This document shows positions 1-5,700 of a stretch of 7,369 bases of DNA, in pieces. This DNA is from Hydrogenophaga sp. (GTDB taxonomy: Bacteria > Pseudomonadota > Gammaproteobacteria > Burkholderiales > Burkholderiaceae_C): contig JAIFNE010000108.1 of assembly GCA_020047875.1 (NCBI GenBank), positions 1 to 7,369 on the forward strand, in the 5' to 3' direction. The notes under the pieces were generated by a model, which saw only the letters and a list, made by a program, of their open reading frames with translations, had not been told where the DNA came from and made no database searches. Numbering within the stretch: the first letter of the stretch is position 1; each line of letters begins with the position of its first letter. The translations under genes were made by a program, and so were the position numbers.

Positions 1-912
1 GTGATCGCGACCATCGGCTTTTGCAACACCGGCGTGGCGATGAAGGCGATCGAGGTGTTCCAGAACGCGAAGTCACCCCTGATCGTGCCCTGCGCCACCG
101 GTTCGCCGGTTACCGCCAAGTACCCCGCGCCTCAGAGTTACATCTTTCGCACCTCGGCGCGCGACGCCATTCAGGCGCCGTTTGTGGTGGACGATCTGGT
201 CAAGCGCGGCTGGACCCGCGTTGCCATTTTTGCCGACGCCACCGGCTATGGCGAGGCCGGCCTGAAAGACGTGGAGGCGGCTCTGGCTTCCAAGGGCCTC
301 AAGCCCGCTTACGTCGCGCGTTTTCCGCTCGGCGTGAAAGACCTGTCTGCAGAACTCAAGGCGGCGCGCGAGGCCGGCGCCAATGTGATCTTCAGCTACA
401 CGGTGGGCCCGGAAAACGCCACCATTGCGCTGGGCCGGCGCGCGCTGCAGTGGGACGTGCCACAGGTCGGCGGGTGGCCGTTGTCGTTCCCGTTCTTCAT
501 TGACGGCGCCAAGCAGGCGGCAGACGACGCACTCATGGCGCAAACCTTCATTGCGGAGCCGAGTAACGAGCGGCGCTCCGCTTTCCTCAGCGCTTACGCG
601 CGCAAGTTCAATGCCCCGCTGGGTGTGCCCATGGCCACCGCGCAGGCTTACGACACCACCTATCTGCTGATCTACGCCCTGTTTTCAATCCGCAATGGCC
701 AGTTCACTGGCCCGGCGGTGAAGGCAGCGCTGGAAGACATCCCGCGTGTGTACTACGGCGTGGTGGCCACCTACGACAAACCGTTCAGCCTGAACGACAA
801 AGACGCCATGACGCAGAACATGCTCGTGATGGGCAAGGTCAAAGGCGGCCGGATCACCTTCGCCTACCCCGAGGACGCGCGCCGCAACCTGTTCGTGCAG
901 CGCAAGAAGTAG
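1..912 (+). CDS. ABC transporter periplasmic substrate-binding protein (Leu/Ile/Val-type), 5' partial
   Basis: This is the C-terminal 303 residues of a periplasmic binding protein of the branched-chain amino acid ABC transporter type (Peripla_BP_6/ANF-receptor fold). It captures a solute and delivers it to a membrane permease. Visible family features are the NTGVA segment near residues 9-13, the domain-crossover stretch with ATGSPVT (about 33-39), the second Rossmann-like lobe beginning RVAIFADATGYGEAG (about 73-87), and a late YDTTYLLIYAL helix. Family members are usually about 370-400 residues with a signal peptide. Roughly 80 N-terminal residues are therefore missing, and the GTG at position 1 is an internal valine codon at the window edge, not a start. 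The stop is TAG at 910-912. No permease or ATPase gene follows, since the next gene is convergent. The substrate is unknown; in this lineage such proteins often bind amides, aromatic acids or amino acids. Confidence 0.88.
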   Translation: MIATIGFCNTGVAMKAIEVFQNAKSPLIVPCATGSPVTAKYPAPQSYIFRTSARDAIQAPFVVDDLVKRGWTRVAIFADATGYGEAGLKDVEAALASKGLKPAYVARFPLGVKDLSAELKAAREAGANVIFSYTVGPENATIALGRRALQWDVPQVGGWPLSFPFFIDGAKQAADDALMAQTFIAEPSNERRSAFLSAYARKFNAPLGVPMATAQAYDTTYLLIYALFSIRNGQFTGPAVKAALEDIPRVYYGVVATYDKPFSLNDKDAMTQNMLVMGKVKGGRITFAYPEDARRNLFVQRKK

Positions 913-920
913 CGCTGAAT

Positions 921-984
921 CGCCCCCCGCGCCGGCTTCGCCGTCACCCCCCAGGGGGCGGCACTGGCGGCCCGGCAGAGCTGG
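921..984 (+). repeat. G/C-hairpin intergenic repeat, copy 1
   Basis: This stretch has a C6-A-G5 hairpin core (947-958), preceded by a GCCGGCTTCGCCG mini-hairpin (931-943) and followed by the word CCCGGCAGAGCTGG (971-984). The same order of parts, with similar words, occurs on the opposite strand at 1072-1140, so the two are inverted copies of one repeat family. It begins 8 nt after the stop of the binding-protein gene. It may serve as a transcript end for that gene, although no T-run follows. I believe repeats of this style are common between genes in Comamonadaceae, but copy number cannot be checked here. Confidence 0.6.
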
Positions 985-1071
985 CTCCTCGGTGCCCTGG
1001 GTTTGGCCACTGCGCGCCGGTGAGTTCATAAATGGCCGATGCGCAATGTCTCACCTCAGAACGCCGCCGAT

Positions 1072-1140
1072 CCGGCTCTGCCGGTCGGCCAGCGTTGCCC
1101 CCTTGAGGGGGTGACGCGCCGCAGGCGCGGCGCGGGGGTG
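1072..1140 (-). repeat. G/C-hairpin intergenic repeat, copy 2 (inverted)
   Basis: Read on the minus strand, this segment repeats the architecture of 921-984. It starts with CACCCCCGCGCCG, has a six-pair hairpin (CGCGCC-GCA-GGCGCG, 1115-1129), then a five-pair C5/G5 hairpin with a TTGA/TCAA loop (1098-1111), and ends in ACCGGCAGAGCCGG (1072-1085). The two copies face each other across about 87 bp (985-1071) of sequence without a recognisable feature. A transcript through the region could fold each copy alone or pair the copies with each other. The likely role is a terminator or mRNA-stabilising structure between convergent genes. Confidence 0.6.
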
Positions 1141-1150
1141 GGCCTGCTAA

Positions 1151-1279
1151 TGTGGTGTTCGACGCTATCTGGAACATAAAACCGCGTCTTCTGAGTCATG
1201 GCTGCGTTGCAAATCCGCGCGATACCGCCCGGTATCGCTGTATCGGTTTTATTGGTTCCATCAAGCGCCGAACACCACA
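1151..1279. mobile_element. 129-bp MITE-like palindromic element with CTAA flanking repeats
   Basis: The outer arms at 1151-1184 and 1244-1279 are inverted repeats. They match at 30 of 34 aligned positions with one 2-nt gap, and both ends read TGTGGTGTTCG inward. The element is bounded by identical CTAA tetranucleotides at 1147-1150 and 1280-1283, which looks like a target-site duplication. Inside the 59-nt centre is a perfect eight-pair hairpin (GCGATACC-GCCC-GGTATCGC, 1219-1238). There is no room for a transposase, so this would be a non-autonomous element or a decayed palindromic repeat. A CTAA duplication fits the YTAR targets reported for the IS5 group, but the ends do not look like IS5 and the parent family is unknown. 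The element ends one base before the pmbA stop codon. As RNA it would fold into a long hairpin on either strand and could terminate both convergent genes. Confidence 0.55.
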
Positions 1280-2704
1280 CTAACTCCCAGCCACTTTCAT
1301 GCGGTTGACGAGGATCGAGCCCACCGTCTTGGCACCATAGCTGTAGGCGTCGGCGCCCACCGCCTCGATGCCTTTGAACATGTCTTTCAGGTTACCGGCG
1401 ATGGTGATTTCCTGAACGGGAAAGGCGATCTCGCCGTTTTCCACCCAGTAGCCCGAAGCGCCGCGTGAGTAATCGCCCGTTACGTAGTTCACGCCCTGGC
1501 CCATCAGCTCGGTCACAAAGAGACCGCGGCCGAGCTTCTTCAGCATCGCGCGCAAGTCATCGCCGGGCTGGGTGAGGCGGCTGCTGAGCGTGAGGTTGTG
1601 AGAACCGCCGGCATTGCCGGTGGTTCGCATGCCCAGCTTTCTCGCCGAGTAGGTGGACAGAAAGTAGCCCTTCACCTTGCCGGCACTGAGCACCTGGCGG
1701 CGCGCGGTGCGCACACCCTCGTCGTCAAACGGCGCGCTGCCCTTGCCGCCGATGATGTGCGGGTCTTCCAGAATGTCGAGGTGCTTGGCCAGCACCGTCT
1801 TGCCCAGGCTGTCGCCCAGAAAGGTGGTCTTGCGGTACAGCGCGCCACCGCTGGTGGCCTGCACATAGGCGCCGAGCAGGCCAGCGGCCAGCGGCGACTC
1901 AAACAGCACCGGGCATTCGGTGGTGGCGATCTTGCGCGAGCCCAGGCGCGAGAGCGCGCGCTCGGCGGCGTAACGGCCCACCGCCTGCGGGCTGGCCAGA
2001 TCTTGCGGCGCGCGCTGCGAGCTGTACCAGTGATCGCGCTGCATGTGGGCGCCTTTGCCGGCGATCGGCGCCACCGACAGGCTGTGGCGCGAGCTGGCAT
2101 AGCCGCCACTGAAGATACCGGGCTTGCCGCGCTCGCCACCGCGCAGGTGGGCGGTGAAAAAATGAGATTGCTGGGCCGACACACCCGCGCCTTCGCTGTT
2201 GCTGATTCTCTTGCTGGTGGCAAAGGCCGCGGCCTCGCAGGCCAGTGCGATCTGCAGCGCCTCTTCGGAGGTCAGCGCCCACGGGTGAAACAGATCAAGA
2301 TCGCGCTGCTCGTCGGCCACATCCTGGGGATCGGGCAGCCCGGCGGCAGGGTCTTCGGCGGTGAAGCGCGCAATGTCGTAGGCCGCCTGCACCGTCTGGC
2401 GCACCGCAGCCGCAGAGAAATCGGAGGTCGACGCGTTGCCGCGCTTGTGACCGATGTAAACCGTGACGCCCAGCGACTTGTCGCGGTTGCGCTCCACATT
2501 TTCCAGCTCACCCTTGCGGACCGACACGCTCAACCCGGCGCCTTCGGATACCTCGGCGGCAGCATCCACTGCCCCAAGCGCCTTCGCATGGCCGAGCGCC
2601 AGATCAACCAACTCCTCGAACCTGGCCCTGGGATACTGGAAACCCGGCAACGGCTGTTCGACCGGAACGGGAGCGGAGGCGGGGGTGTGGGCAGCGGTTT
2701 TCAT
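1280..2704 (-). CDS. pmbA: Metalloprotease subunit PmbA/TldE
   Basis: This is a 474-residue PmbA (TldE) protein, the partner of TldD in a heterodimeric cytoplasmic metalloprotease. The complex processes small peptides (microcin B17 maturation) and degrades the CcdA antitoxin in E. coli. Diagnostic segments are SVRKGELENVERN (about 61-73) with LGVTVYIG following, and the C-terminal GDYSRGASGYWVENGEI (about 410-426) followed by AGNLKDMF. Both closely resemble E. coli PmbA, which has 450 residues. The HExxxH zinc motif belongs to TldD and is, as expected, not seen. The frame stays open upstream to 2824, but the ATG at 2704 is chosen because it gives a normal family length and the extra 40 residues look like translated leader. 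No good ribosome binding site sits next to it; AAAGGAGGG lies 23 nt upstream (2728-2736). It is divergent from yjgA, as in E. coli. The TAG stop (1282-1280) lies inside the CTAA duplication of the adjacent repeat element. Confidence 0.95.
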   Translation of the reverse strand: MKTAAHTPASAPVPVEQPLPGFQYPRARFEELVDLALGHAKALGAVDAAAEVSEGAGLSVSVRKGELENVERNRDKSLGVTVYIGHKRGNASTSDFSAAAVRQTVQAAYDIARFTAEDPAAGLPDPQDVADEQRDLDLFHPWALTSEEALQIALACEAAAFATSKRISNSEGAGVSAQQSHFFTAHLRGGERGKPGIFSGGYASSRHSLSVAPIAGKGAHMQRDHWYSSQRAPQDLASPQAVGRYAAERALSRLGSRKIATTECPVLFESPLAAGLLGAYVQATSGGALYRKTTFLGDSLGKTVLAKHLDILEDPHIIGGKGSAPFDDEGVRTARRQVLSAGKVKGYFLSTYSARKLGMRTTGNAGGSHNLTLSSRLTQPGDDLRAMLKKLGRGLFVTELMGQGVNYVTGDYSRGASGYWVENGEIAFPVQEITIAGNLKDMFKGIEAVGADAYSYGAKTVGSILVNRMKVAGS

Positions 2705-2804
2705 ATCGGCAGCTATGATACTTGTCGCCCTCCTTTCGCCTCCACCCCTGATCAGGAACCCCCGCACCGCCGGTCCCCAGGCCCCGTGATGCGCTTTCAT
2801 CCCC
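2705..2804. promoter_or_regulatory. Divergent promoter region between pmbA and yjgA
   Basis: These 100 bp separate the two divergent start codons and should hold both promoters. TATGAT at 2714-2719 resembles a -10 box for the plus strand, and the overlapping TATCAT on the minus strand could serve pmbA. No convincing -35 box is seen for either. A perfect 10-bp palindrome CCTGATCAGG sits at 2747-2756 and could be an operator or chance. AAAGGAGGG on the minus strand (2736-2728) is a strong Shine-Dalgarno-like sequence too far from the chosen pmbA ATG. The region is inferred from gene orientation more than from motif quality. Confidence 0.35.
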
Positions 2805-3473
2805 ATGTCCCGCAAACCCACCAAAGGCTACTACGTCCGGGGCCATTTTGTGGCCGAGGGCAGCGAGCTCGATCTGGAACTCAAGCGCGAGCTCAAAGGC
2901 TCGGCCGAGGCCAGCAAAACCGACCTGAAAAAGGCCAGCGACCACCTGCAGACGCTGGGCGAAAGCCTGCTCACGCTGGGCCAGAGCGTGATCGCGCGGC
3001 TGGTCGCCGCCGAACACCTGCCAGAGAAGCTGGTGGACGCGGTGAGCGATGCCAAACGCATCACCAACTTCGAAGGCCGCCGACGCCAGATGCAGTTCAT
3101 CGGCAAGCTCATGCGCAAGCTCGACGAGGCCAGCGTGACCGCGATCGAGGCCGCGCTCGAAGAGCAGCGCCGCCCCTCGGCCGCCGCCACGCTGGCGCTG
3201 CACCAGGCCGAGCAGTGGCGCGACCGGCTGCTGGCGAACGACGACGCGCTCACCCAGTGGCTGCAGCACGACCCGCAGGCCGATGTGCAGCCCCTGCGGG
3301 CCCTGATCCGTCAGGCGCGCAAAGATGCCCAGGCAGTGAGTGAGCGTCCTGGCGAGGCCCAGCGCCACGGCAAGGCCTACCGCGAGCTGTTCCAGCTCGT
3401 GCGCGCCACCTTGGGGCGCGACGACGAGCCCGAACCCGCCACCGCACCCAGCAGCACCCCACCGCTTGAGTGA
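2805..3473 (+). CDS. yjgA: Ribosome maturation factor YjgA/DarP
   Basis: This 222-residue protein belongs to the YjgA (DarP, DUF615) family, a cytoplasmic factor that binds late 50S precursors and promotes maturation of the peptidyl-transferase region in E. coli. The hallmark block is EGRRRQMQFIGKLMR (about 90-104), flanked by predicted helices, with the second conserved block LRALIRQARKDA (about 164-175) and AYRELFQLVR (191-200) near the end. It is longer than the E. coli protein (183 residues), because of a different N-terminus containing GYYVRGHFV and an acidic, proline-rich tail after residue 204. ATG at 2805 is the only sensible start: an in-frame TGA lies at 2787-2789 with no start codon between. 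No Shine-Dalgarno is visible, only C-rich sequence. It is divergent from pmbA and followed after 7 nt by mog. Confidence 0.93.
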   Translation: MSRKPTKGYYVRGHFVAEGSELDLELKRELKGSAEASKTDLKKASDHLQTLGESLLTLGQSVIARLVAAEHLPEKLVDAVSDAKRITNFEGRRRQMQFIGKLMRKLDEASVTAIEAALEEQRRPSAAATLALHQAEQWRDRLLANDDALTQWLQHDPQADVQPLRALIRQARKDAQAVSERPGEAQRHGKAYRELFQLVRATLGRDDEPEPATAPSSTPPLE

Positions 3474-3480
3474 ACCCGCG

Positions 3481-4080
3481 ATGACATCTCTCCCCACCTC
3501 TGAACCGGTGCGCATCGGCATCGTTTCGATCAGCGACCGAGCCAGCGCCGGCACCTACGAAGACAAGGGCCTGCCCGCCCTGCGGGACTGGCTGCAACGA
3601 GCGCTGCACAACCCGATCACCTTCGACGCACGACTGATCCCCGACGAAGCGGATCGCATCAGCGCCACCCTGATCGAGCTGGTCGAATCCGGCTGCTCGC
3701 TGGTGCTGACCACCGGCGGTACCGGCCCCGCCCTGCGGGATGTGACACCCGAGGCCACGCTCGCCGTGGCGCACAAGGAAATGCCCGGTTTCGGCGAACA
3801 GATGCGCCAGATTGGCCTGGCCTTTGTGCCCACCGCCATCCTCTCGCGCCAGGTGGCGGTGATCCGGAGCAACAGCCTCATCATCAACCTACCCGGCCAG
3901 CCCAAGGCGATCGCCGAAACGCTGGAAGGCCTGAAGAATGCCGACGGCAGCCAGCGCATCAACGGCATCTTTGCCGCGGTGCCCTACTGCATCGACCTGA
4001 TTGGCGGCCCGTATCTGGAAAGCCGCGATGACGTTTGCAAGGCCTTCCGCCCCAAGTCCGCGGTGCGCCCCACCCGTTGA
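3481..4080 (+). CDS. mog: Molybdopterin adenylyltransferase Mog
   Basis: This 199-residue protein is Mog (MogA), which adenylylates molybdopterin in the cytoplasm so that MoeA can insert molybdate during molybdenum cofactor synthesis. It is a single MoCF-binding domain close to the E. coli length (195). It begins RIGIVSISDRASAGTYEDKG (about 11-30) and carries RLIPDE (51-56), the signature TTGGTGPALRDVTPEAT (77-93), MPGFGEQMRQI and the late NLPGQPKAI and FAAVPYCIDLIGGPY blocks. The aspartates equivalent to the catalytic pair studied in E. coli (D49 and D82) are present, near residues 55 and 87. The start at 3481 is chosen over upstream in-frame codons inside yjgA because homology begins just after it. 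It lies 7 nt after the yjgA stop with only a weak binding site (TTGAG in the yjgA end), which suggests translational coupling. slyD follows 17 nt later. Confidence 0.95.
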   Translation: MTSLPTSEPVRIGIVSISDRASAGTYEDKGLPALRDWLQRALHNPITFDARLIPDEADRISATLIELVESGCSLVLTTGGTGPALRDVTPEATLAVAHKEMPGFGEQMRQIGLAFVPTAILSRQVAVIRSNSLIINLPGQPKAIAETLEGLKNADGSQRINGIFAAVPYCIDLIGGPYLESRDDVCKAFRPKSAVRPTR

Positions 4081-4086
4081 TTCCCC

Positions 4087-4091
4087 AGGAG
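4087..4091 (+). promoter_or_regulatory. Ribosome binding site of slyD
   Basis: AGGAG lies 6 nt before the ATG at 4098. This fixes the slyD start there rather than at the longer in-frame start at 4035, which would overlap the mog coding region. Confidence 0.8.
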
Positions 4092-4097
4092 CCTCCC

Positions 4098-4574
4098 ATG
4101 AAGATCACCAAAGACACCATCGTCACCCTCACCTTCCGCGCCACCAACGCAAGGGGCCAGGTGCTGGATGACGGCAAGACGCCGCGCGCCTACCTGCACG
4201 GCGGCTACGGCAACACCCTGCCCGGCATCGAAAAAGCGCTTGAAGGACAGGAGGCCGGCCACGCCGCCACCCTGGTGCTGGCGCCCGAAGACGCATTCGG
4301 CGAGCGCGACGAATCACTGGCCACCACCATCCCGAAACGCGACTTTCCGGCGGGTGTGAAGGTGGGCGGGCAGCTGCAGGGCACCAACGAGCAGGGCCAG
4401 CAGCAGGCGTTCACCGTGATGAAGATCAAGGGCGACACCGTGCTGCTGGACGGCAACCACCCGCTGGCCGGGCAGACGCTGCAGGTGGCATTGAAGGTGC
4501 TGGAGGTCAAGCCAGCTTCAGCCGAAGAGGTGGCGCACGGCCACGCGCACGGCGCGCACGGCCACCACCACTGA
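4098..4574 (+). CDS. slyD: FKBP-type peptidyl-prolyl isomerase SlyD
   Basis: This 158-residue protein matches the SlyD family, cytoplasmic FKBP-type prolyl isomerases and chaperones that also bind nickel and assist hydrogenase maturation in E. coli. The FKBP part holds YLHGGYGNTLPGIEKALEG (about 32-50) and PEDAFGERDESL (63-74). The insert-in-flap chaperone domain follows, with IPKRDFP and VKVGGQLQG (about 78-95). The chain returns to FKBP at VLLDGNHPLAGQTL (115-128). The C-terminus, AHGHAHGAHGHHH, has seven histidines and no cysteine, so it is a short metal-binding tail compared with the long His/Cys tail of E. coli SlyD. The ATG at 4098 has a clear AGGAG site. The gene is third in the yjgA-mog-slyD cluster and is convergent with the next gene. 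Confidence 0.93.
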   Translation: MKITKDTIVTLTFRATNARGQVLDDGKTPRAYLHGGYGNTLPGIEKALEGQEAGHAATLVLAPEDAFGERDESLATTIPKRDFPAGVKVGGQLQGTNEQGQQQAFTVMKIKGDTVLLDGNHPLAGQTLQVALKVLEVKPASAEEVAHGHAHGAHGHHH

Positions 4575-4582
4575 CATCAGGC

Positions 4583-4621
4583 GCCAGACGCGCGCCACGA
4601 GCGGGCGCGCTTGCTGCTGGC
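4583..4621. terminator. Possible bidirectional terminator hairpin between slyD and the Bug gene
   Basis: GCGCGCC (4590-4596) pairs perfectly with GGCGCGC (4604-4610) around a 7-nt loop. GCCAG (4583-4587) and CTGGC (4617-4621) could add an outer stem. It fills the 49-nt gap between two convergent stop codons, where a shared transcript end is expected. There is no T-run on either strand, so intrinsic termination is uncertain. Confidence 0.4.
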
Positions 4622-4623
4622 TG

Positions 4624-5631
4624 TCAGTTCGGGCGAATCTGGTTGCGCTCGATCACATCGGCCATGGCCGCGGTGTCCTGACGAATCCGGTTGCCCAGGC
4701 CCTCGGGCGAGGTGCCGGTGACCTGCCAGCCTTGGGCCAGGATTTTTTCGCGAATGTCTGGCCGGCGCACGATCTCGGTCAGCAGCGCGGCCAGCTTCTT
4801 CACATGCGCCTTGGGCAGGCTGTTGGGCGCGGCCACCGCGTTCCAGATTTCCAGCTGCAGGTTGGGCACACCGGCTTCGGTCAGCGTGGGCACCTCGGGC
4901 ACCACGCTGCTGCGCCCGGTCGAGGTGACGCCGATCGCGCGCAGCTTGCCGCCACGCACCTGCGCCATGGCAAGGCCGGGCGGCAGCAGGGCCATCTGTA
5001 CCTGATCGCCCATCATGGCGGTGATCACCTGGGGGTTGCCAGGATACGGCACATGCAGCGGCGCAATGCCCGCGCGCGACTTGATCAGCTCCATGCCGAG
5101 ATGGGCCACGGTGCCAACGCCGGGCGAGCCATAGTTCCATCGGTCACCGCTCTGGCGCGCCGCCGCCAGAAACGCGGCGCCGTCAGCGGGTGCGCTCATC
5201 GGCGCGGTCAACACCAGCGGCGCCACCGCAAGCAGCGACACCGGCGTGAGATCCTTCAGTGGATCGTAGGGCGTGGCGGGATTGAGAATCTTGGCGATGG
5301 TGAGGTTGCCGTTGATCATCAGGCCCAAGGTGTGGTTGTCGGTGGCGCGGGCCACCGCGGCCGCGGCGATGTTGCCGCCGGCGCCGGCGCGGTTTTCCAC
5401 CACCACCGGCTGTCCCAGGGCCGCGGCCAGTGGCTCGGCCAGCGTGCGCGCCATCAGGTCGGGCGAAGACCCGGCCGGAAAACCCACCAGAAGTTTGATC
5501 GGCTGGCTTGGCCAGGGCGCGGTCTGGCCCTGAGCCTGCGCGGTGGCCAGCGGCAGGCTGGCGCCCAGGGCCAGCGCGGCAGCGCCCAGCCAGACAACGC
5601 GGCGGCGACGGAAGAAGGTTGGTGAATGCAT
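4624..5631 (-). CDS. Bug/TctC-family tripartite tricarboxylate transporter substrate-binding protein
   Basis: This 335-residue protein is a Bug (TctC-like) periplasmic solute-binding protein, a family greatly expanded in Burkholderiales that binds carboxylates, aromatic acids or amides. A signal peptide is visible: an arginine cluster RRRR at 8-11, a hydrophobic core (VVWLGAAALALGASLPLA) and a likely cut after AQA near residue 33. The mature start PWPSQPIKLLVGFPAG (39-54) and GQPVVVENRAGAGGNIAA (73-90) are family hallmarks, as are YGSPGVGTVAHLGMEL and HVPYPGNPQVITAMMGDQVQM later. The usual GGxxD loop reads SSPD here, keeping the aspartate (residue 58). The start at 5631 is preferred to in-frame 5673 because AGGAAA lies 5 nt upstream and the signal peptide begins there. 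No TctA/TctB membrane genes are in the window, which is normal for orphan Bug receptors. It lies 69 nt downstream of the flavin hydroxylase gene on the same strand, so co-transcription is plausible. The ligand is unknown. Confidence 0.93.
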   Translation of the reverse strand: MHSPTFFRRRRVVWLGAAALALGASLPLATAQAQGQTAPWPSQPIKLLVGFPAGSSPDLMARTLAEPLAAALGQPVVVENRAGAGGNIAAAAVARATDNHTLGLMINGNLTIAKILNPATPYDPLKDLTPVSLLAVAPLVLTAPMSAPADGAAFLAAARQSGDRWNYGSPGVGTVAHLGMELIKSRAGIAPLHVPYPGNPQVITAMMGDQVQMALLPPGLAMAQVRGGKLRAIGVTSTGRSSVVPEVPTLTEAGVPNLQLEIWNAVAAPNSLPKAHVKKLAALLTEIVRRPDIREKILAQGWQVTGTSPEGLGNRIRQDTAAMADVIERNQIRPN

Positions 5632-5636
5632 CGGGG

Positions 5637-5642
5637 TTTCCT
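5637..5642 (-). promoter_or_regulatory. Ribosome binding site of the Bug-family gene
   Basis: AGGAAA on the minus strand lies 5 nt before the ATG at 5631. It supports that start over the in-frame ATG 42 nt further upstream. Confidence 0.65.
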
Positions 5643-5700
5643 GAATCGGGCGGGCGGAGCCGGCAAGCGGCACGCGCGCAGGTTGAACACGAGCGGGAGT

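Noticed and set aside
1151..1279. Integron attC recombination site
   Set aside because: Size and imperfect palindromy are in the right range, but the expected GTTRRRY and RYYYAAC core sites are not at the ends, and there are no cassette-like genes.
1056..1280. A 74-codon minus-strand frame running from the pmbA stop through the repeats
   Set aside because: It consists almost wholly of the palindromic element and the second G/C repeat, starts at a GTG overlapping the pmbA stop, and has no binding site. It is best read as repeat-derived open frame.
1598..3343. A 581-codon plus-strand open frame opposite pmbA
   Set aside because: It lies antisense to the clearly homologous pmbA and runs into yjgA in another frame. 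Its Arg/Ala/Gly/His-rich composition is typical of shadow frames in GC-rich DNA.
2604..3554. A 316-codon minus-strand open frame opposite yjgA
   Set aside because: It overlaps yjgA, the promoter region and the pmbA start. It has no domain and shadow-like composition.
5632..5700. A small leader gene between the hydroxylase and the Bug gene
   Set aside because: The only in-frame extension (ATG at 5673) joins the Bug protein ahead of its signal peptide and has no binding site. No other coding signal is seen.
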